Under the pieces are notes generated by a model. That model ran no database searches. It was not told where the DNA came from and was given only the letters and a program-made list of their open reading frames with translations. From positions 62,001-126,000 of the forward strand of contig CAWGUD010000033.1 in NCBI GenBank assembly GCA_963825685.1: a DNA stretch of 64,000 bases, given 5' to 3'. Below are positions 60,739 through 64,000 of this stretch, in pieces (within the stretch, counting starts at the first letter, position 1; each line of letters begins with the position of its first letter). Made by a program: the position numbers and the translations under genes. The DNA comes from JAOUEA01 sp963825685. GTDB taxonomy: Bacteria > Actinomycetota > UBA4738 > HRBIN12.

Positions 60739-61647
60739 ATGCGGAAGTTCCTGCTCGGGCTCGCGGTGCTCGCGATCGTCGCGGCAGCGTGTGCGCCCGA
60801 AGACGACACCACCGAGCCCGCCGACAGCGGCGCCACCACCGAGCCGGCGCCTGTCGACGCCGCGACGTGCGCGGCCGACGCCGGCACCGTGAGCGACGGA
60901 GTGCTCACCGTCGGCACCGGCAACCCTGCGTTCCCGCCGTGGTGGGAAGGCGGCACGACCGACGAGAACCCCGACTGGGAGTTCAACGACCCCTATCTCC
61001 TCGAGGGCTTCGAAGGGGCGACGGTGGGTGCGGTCGCCGAGCAGCTCGGATTCACCGCCGATCAGATCGAGTTCGTGCCCGTGCCGTTCAACAAGTCGTT
61101 CGCGCCGGGGCCGAAGGAGTTCGACTTCGTGCTGCAGCAGATCTCGTACTCGGACAAGCGCGCCGGGGCGGTCGACTTCAGCGAGAGCTACTACGACGTG
61201 AACCAGGCGCTCGTCTCGGTGAAGGGTTCCGACATCGAGGGAGCGACCACGCTCGCGGAGCTCCAGTCGGCCAAACTCGGCGCCCCGCTCGGCACGACGA
61301 GCTTCGACTACATCGAGCAGAACATCCAGCCGACCGAGGAGCCCGCCGTCTACAACGATCTGAACGGGGCGGTGCAGGCCCTGAAGAACGGCCAGGTCGA
61401 CGGCATCGTGGTCGACCTGCCGACCGCGTTCTTCGTGACCGCGGTCCAGATCCCGAAGGGCGTGATCGTGGGACAGTTCCCCACCGTCGGCGCGCAGGAG
61501 TACTTCGCGCTCGCCTTCGAGAAGGACAGCGCCTTCACGGAGTGCCTCGATCTGGCGTTGCAGGCGCTGAAGGAGGACGGCACCCTCGCCTCGATCCAGC
61601 AGGAGTGGTTGGCCGACAACGCATCAGCGCCCGTGATCGAGGGCTGA
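60739..61647 (+). CDS. Polar amino-acid ABC transporter, substrate-binding lipoprotein (second set)
   Basis: A 302-residue family 3 solute-binding protein. Signal MRKFLLGLAVLAIVAAAC with lipobox VAAAC, an acidic Thr/Pro/Ala linker, then LTVGTGNPAFPPWWEGGT, EGFEGATVGAVAEQLGF, FDFVLQQISYSDKRAGAVDFSESYY, KLGAPLGTTSFDYIEQ and ALKNGQVDGIVVDLPTAFF. It differs from the first set (43953) in its binding-site residues (PPWWE), so it probably takes a different amino acid. GAGGGGGAAGAGG precedes the ATG; a TAGGCT at 60664 is a possible -10. Confidence 0.92.
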   Translation: MRKFLLGLAVLAIVAAACAPEDDTTEPADSGATTEPAPVDAATCAADAGTVSDGVLTVGTGNPAFPPWWEGGTTDENPDWEFNDPYLLEGFEGATVGAVAEQLGFTADQIEFVPVPFNKSFAPGPKEFDFVLQQISYSDKRAGAVDFSESYYDVNQALVSVKGSDIEGATTLAELQSAKLGAPLGTTSFDYIEQNIQPTEEPAVYNDLNGAVQALKNGQVDGIVVDLPTAFFVTAVQIPKGVIVGQFPTVGAQEYFALAFEKDSAFTECLDLALQALKEDGTLASIQQEWLADNASAPVIEG

Positions 61648-61663
61648 TCGAGTCGGAGGCTGA

Positions 61664-62584
61664 GTGGTGACGACAGGCTCGGGGGGCACCCCGAACCTCG
61701 AGCCACCGCTCGGCACTCCGAGCCACGATCCCGGCGCACCGCTGCCTCCGCACGGCAGCCGACGATCCCGCATCCTCGGGGGCGGCGACGCTGGCGCGCG
61801 CAGCGTCTGGATCGCGGTCGCCAGCACCGTGGTCTTCTTCGGGGTGGTCGCCGTCCTGATCGTGAACTCGCCAGGATGGCCGGAGATCAAGAACACCTTC
61901 TTCAACGAGCGGGTCTTCAGGGAGAGCTTCCCGAAGATCGTTCGACAGTTCGGGACGAACATCTTCATCTTCATCGTCGCGGAGGTGTTCGTGCTGATCG
62001 TCGCCCTGTTCTTCGCGGTGCTCCGCAGCCTGCCGGGCCCGGTCTTCGCGCCGCTCAGGATCCTCGCGATCGCCTACACGGACATCTTCCGAGGGATCCC
62101 GACGATCCTCGTGATCTCGCTGCTCGGCTTCGGCATGCCCGCCCTCCAACTGCAGGGTCTTCCCAAGAGCGAGGTGTTCTGGGCGATCGTCGCCTTGGTG
62201 CTCGTGTACTCGGCCTACGTGACGGAGGTGTACCGAGCGGGGATCGAGTCCGTGCACCCGAGCCAGACCGCCGCGGCACGCTCGCTCGGCCTCTCGCGCA
62301 TGCAATCGATGCGACACGTCGTGCTGCCGCAGGCTGTGCGGCGTGTCGTCCCACCCCTGCTCAACGACTTCATCGGCCTGCAGAAGGACTCGGCGCTCGT
62401 CGCGTTCCTCGGAGTCGTGGAGGCGCTCCAGACGGCGAACATCATCTCGGCGGCGGAGTTCAACTACACACCGTTCGTCTCCCTCGCGCTCGTGTATCTG
62501 GTCATCACGATCCCGCAGACACGTTTCGTGGACTGGCTGATCGAACGGGATCGCCAGCGGAGACAAGGGGGGACGACGGTGTGA
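61664..62584 (+). CDS. Polar amino-acid ABC transporter permease (second set)
   Basis: A 306-residue HisM/GlnP-type permease. A ~45-residue Pro/Gly/Ser-rich N-terminus precedes the helices (SVWIAVASTVVFFGVVAVLIV, IFIFIVAEVFVLIVALFFAVL, ILAIAYTDIFRGIPTILVISLLG). The EAA loop is AARSLGLSRMQSMRHVVLPQAVRRVVPPLLNDFIG. Starts at one of two adjacent GTG codons (61664 or 61667). The stop overlaps the ATPase GTG by three bases. Confidence 0.92.
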   Translation: MVTTGSGGTPNLEPPLGTPSHDPGAPLPPHGSRRSRILGGGDAGARSVWIAVASTVVFFGVVAVLIVNSPGWPEIKNTFFNERVFRESFPKIVRQFGTNIFIFIVAEVFVLIVALFFAVLRSLPGPVFAPLRILAIAYTDIFRGIPTILVISLLGFGMPALQLQGLPKSEVFWAIVALVLVYSAYVTEVYRAGIESVHPSQTAAARSLGLSRMQSMRHVVLPQAVRRVVPPLLNDFIGLQKDSALVAFLGVVEALQTANIISAAEFNYTPFVSLALVYLVITIPQTRFVDWLIERDRQRRQGGTTV

Positions 62585-63348
62585 ATCAGCCGAACGCTCC
62601 CGAGCCGCCGGCGATCGTGATCGAGGGGCTCCACAAGTCCTTCGGCGACCTGCAGGTGCTGCGAGGCGTCGACCTCGAGGTCGCCGACCACGAGGTGATC
62701 TGCCTGATCGGCGCCTCGGGCTCGGGCAAGTCCACGCTGCTGCGGTGCGTGAACCTGATCGAGCCGATCGACGCCGGGCGCATCGTCGTCGAGGGCGACG
62801 AGATCACGGCGAAGGGCATCGACGTGAACGCGATCCGCCGGCGCATCGGCATCGTGTTCCAGTCGTTCAACCTGTTCCCGCACATGAGCGTGTTGCGCAA
62901 CATCACGCTCGCGCCCACGAAGGTCGTCGGCACGAGGCCGTCGCAGGCCGAGACCGAGGCGCGCGAGCTGCTCGACCGGTTCGGGCTGGCCGACAAGGCC
63001 GAGGAGTACCCGGACCGCCTCTCGGGCGGCCAGCAGCAGCGCGTGGCGATCATGCGCGCCCTCGCGATGAAGCCCGACATCATGCTGCTCGACGAGGTGA
63101 CGAGCGCGCTCGACCCCGAGCTCGTGGCCGAGGTGCTCGACGTGATCCGTGAGCTCGCCGCCGCCGGCATGACGATGCTGATCGCGACCCACGAGATGGG
63201 CTTCGCGCGCGACATCGCGACCCGCGTCTGCTTCCTCGACGACGGCGTGATCGCGGAGCAGGGTCCGCCCGAGCAGATCTTCGGCGCCCCGCAGCAGGAG
63301 CGCACCGGTCAGTTCCTGGCCCGGATCGTCGCCGCCGGGCGCATGTGA
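62581..63348 (+). CDS. Polar amino-acid ABC transporter ATP-binding protein (second set)
   Basis: A 255-residue GlnQ-type ATPase. Walker A GASGSGKSTLLR, Q-loop IVFQSFNLFPHMSVLRN, signature LSGGQQQRVAIMRAL, Walker B PDIMLLDEVTSALDP (Val in place of the usual Pro after DE), H-loop ATHEMGFARDIATR. It completes the second amino-acid uptake set. GTG start coupled to the permease. Its end converges with the next gene with one base between the stop codons. Confidence 0.94.
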   Translation: MNQPNAPEPPAIVIEGLHKSFGDLQVLRGVDLEVADHEVICLIGASGSGKSTLLRCVNLIEPIDAGRIVVEGDEITAKGIDVNAIRRRIGIVFQSFNLFPHMSVLRNITLAPTKVVGTRPSQAETEARELLDRFGLADKAEEYPDRLSGGQQQRVAIMRALAMKPDIMLLDEVTSALDPELVAEVLDVIRELAAAGMTMLIATHEMGFARDIATRVCFLDDGVIAEQGPPEQIFGAPQQERTGQFLARIVAAGRM

Positions 63349-63349
63349 C

Positions 63350-64000
63350 TCACCCGAGGGCGCGCTCCACCGCCTCGAGGTCGTCGAGGTAGGGCATCGC
63401 CCCGAGCGCCTCGAACGTCGGGCGCGCCTCGGCCAGCCGCGAGCGGGCGTCGTCCGCCCGCCCGAGCTTCACGAGGCAGCGTGCGGATCCCACCCTCGAG
63501 AGCGCGGTCTCGAGGGGGAACCCGTAGACCTCCCACTCGGCCCCGACGCGCGCATGCAGGTCCAGGGCGAGGGCCGGGTCACCCCACGTCTCCTCGAACG
63601 CCGCCCGGCCGGTGTCGAACGAGAGCCGGAGCCGTCGCGACGAGCCCCCCTCGTCGATGTCGACGTCGAGGATCTCGGCCGCCCGGCTCGCGCTCGTCGG
63701 CCTTCACCAGCAGGCGCACCGCGAGCGGCAGGAACCCCGTCCGGAACGTCGGCTGCGACGCCGTCGAGGCGGTGAACGCATCGAGGTGCATCAGCATGGC
63801 GCGCCGCTCGTCGTCGGCGCACGCGATCTCGGCCGCGAGCAGGAACGCGGGCGCGAGGTACTCGACCGTCCCGAGCTGCGTCGCCCTGTCCATCAGCTCC
63901 TTCGCGCAGGCACGCGCCGTCTCGTGGTCACCCCTGCGCAGCGTCACCCATCCCTGGAACTGCACCGCGACCGACCCCGGCTGCGTCTCGCCCCCGTGGT
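63350..64000 (-). CDS. C-terminal part of a helical-repeat (TPR-like) protein, frame break near 63690
   Basis: The minus strand is open from the window end to a TGA at 63350-63352 if one +1 shift near 63690 is corrected. The sequence is a series of Ala-rich helix pairs (WVTLRRGDHETARACAKELMDRA, AEIACADDERRAMLMHLDAF, ARCLVKLGRADDARSRLAEARPTFEALG), as in tetratricopeptide repeats. Such C-terminal repeats follow cyclase or AAA ATPase domains in large actinobacterial signalling proteins and LuxR-type regulators. The N-terminal domains lie outside the window, so the class cannot be decided. Confidence 0.6.

Noticed and set aside
13692..63720. Programmed +1 frameshifting as a shared regulatory mechanism of the broken genes
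   Set aside because: The shift sites share no slippery sequence, stop codon position or downstream structure, they fall at arbitrary places in unrelated genes including several per gene, and each is fixed by deleting one base. Consensus error is far simpler.
1..64000. Search for insertion sequences, integrases, toxin-antitoxin pairs, restriction systems and phage genes
   Set aside because: None recognised. The HNH protein stands alone and the only sign of past mobility is the truncated gene at tRNA-Leu.

Overview
The window is GC-rich, densely coded DNA from an actinobacterium (Actinomycetota). The evidence is a dcw cell-wall and division cluster flanked by sepF, yggT and divIVA, a meso-diaminopimelate type MurE, a translational-type T-box leader on ileS, a DtxR-family iron regulator, many GTG starts, and -10 boxes of the TANNNT type. 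It looks like an uncultured or deep-branching lineage; the sequence alone does not settle class or order. No insertion sequence, integrase, phage module or CRISPR array was seen.

Layout. 1-1455 (minus): DUF58 protein and MoxR ATPase. 1712-21108 (plus): HNH nuclease, then mraZ, a 48-residue membrane protein, rsmH, ftsL-like, ftsI, murE, murF, mraY, murD, ftsW, murG, murC, murB, ftsQ, ftsZ, yggS, sepF, yggT, divIVA and a small membrane ORF. Most dcw genes overlap by 1-4 bases, so they are probably translationally coupled. 21065-24547 (minus): ileS with its T-box leader. 24569-30408 (plus): DUF167, a DksA-like protein, lspA, rluD, dnaE. 30405-31029 (minus): a LON-domain protein. 31070-34625: a HisA-like barrel protein, trpC, trpB, trpA. 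34771-41509: a branched-chain amino-acid (Liv) transporter and an ornithine cyclodeaminase homologue. 41506-43801: a truncated hydrolase-cyclase gene ending at tRNA-Leu(CAA), and an orphan binding protein. 43953-46679: a polar amino-acid ABC transporter. 47102-51601 (minus): an Fbp iron(III) transporter and its likely DtxR-type regulator. 51625-58947: polA, rpsA, coaE, HAD hydrolase, DUF2203, 2-hydroxyacid dehydrogenase. 58940-60651: an ABC-2 exporter. 60739-63348: a second polar amino-acid ABC transporter. 63350-64000 (minus): the C-terminal part of a repeat (probably TPR) protein.

Function. Core genes for peptidoglycan precursor synthesis, septation, replication, translation and tryptophan synthesis are interleaved with three amino-acid uptake systems and one iron uptake system, which suggests a heterotroph that scavenges amino acids.

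Quality. Seventeen reading-frame breaks occur in 13 genes, several essential (murC, ftsZ, rpsA). Every one is a shift equivalent to a single inserted base, so they are most likely assembly or consensus errors. Spans of the affected genes are given as if the gene were intact. The most interesting biology is the HisA-like protein with altered catalytic residues that sits where trpF would be expected, the unusual dyads around the DtxR/fbp promoter, the recurring leaderless promoters, and the gene truncated at a tRNA.
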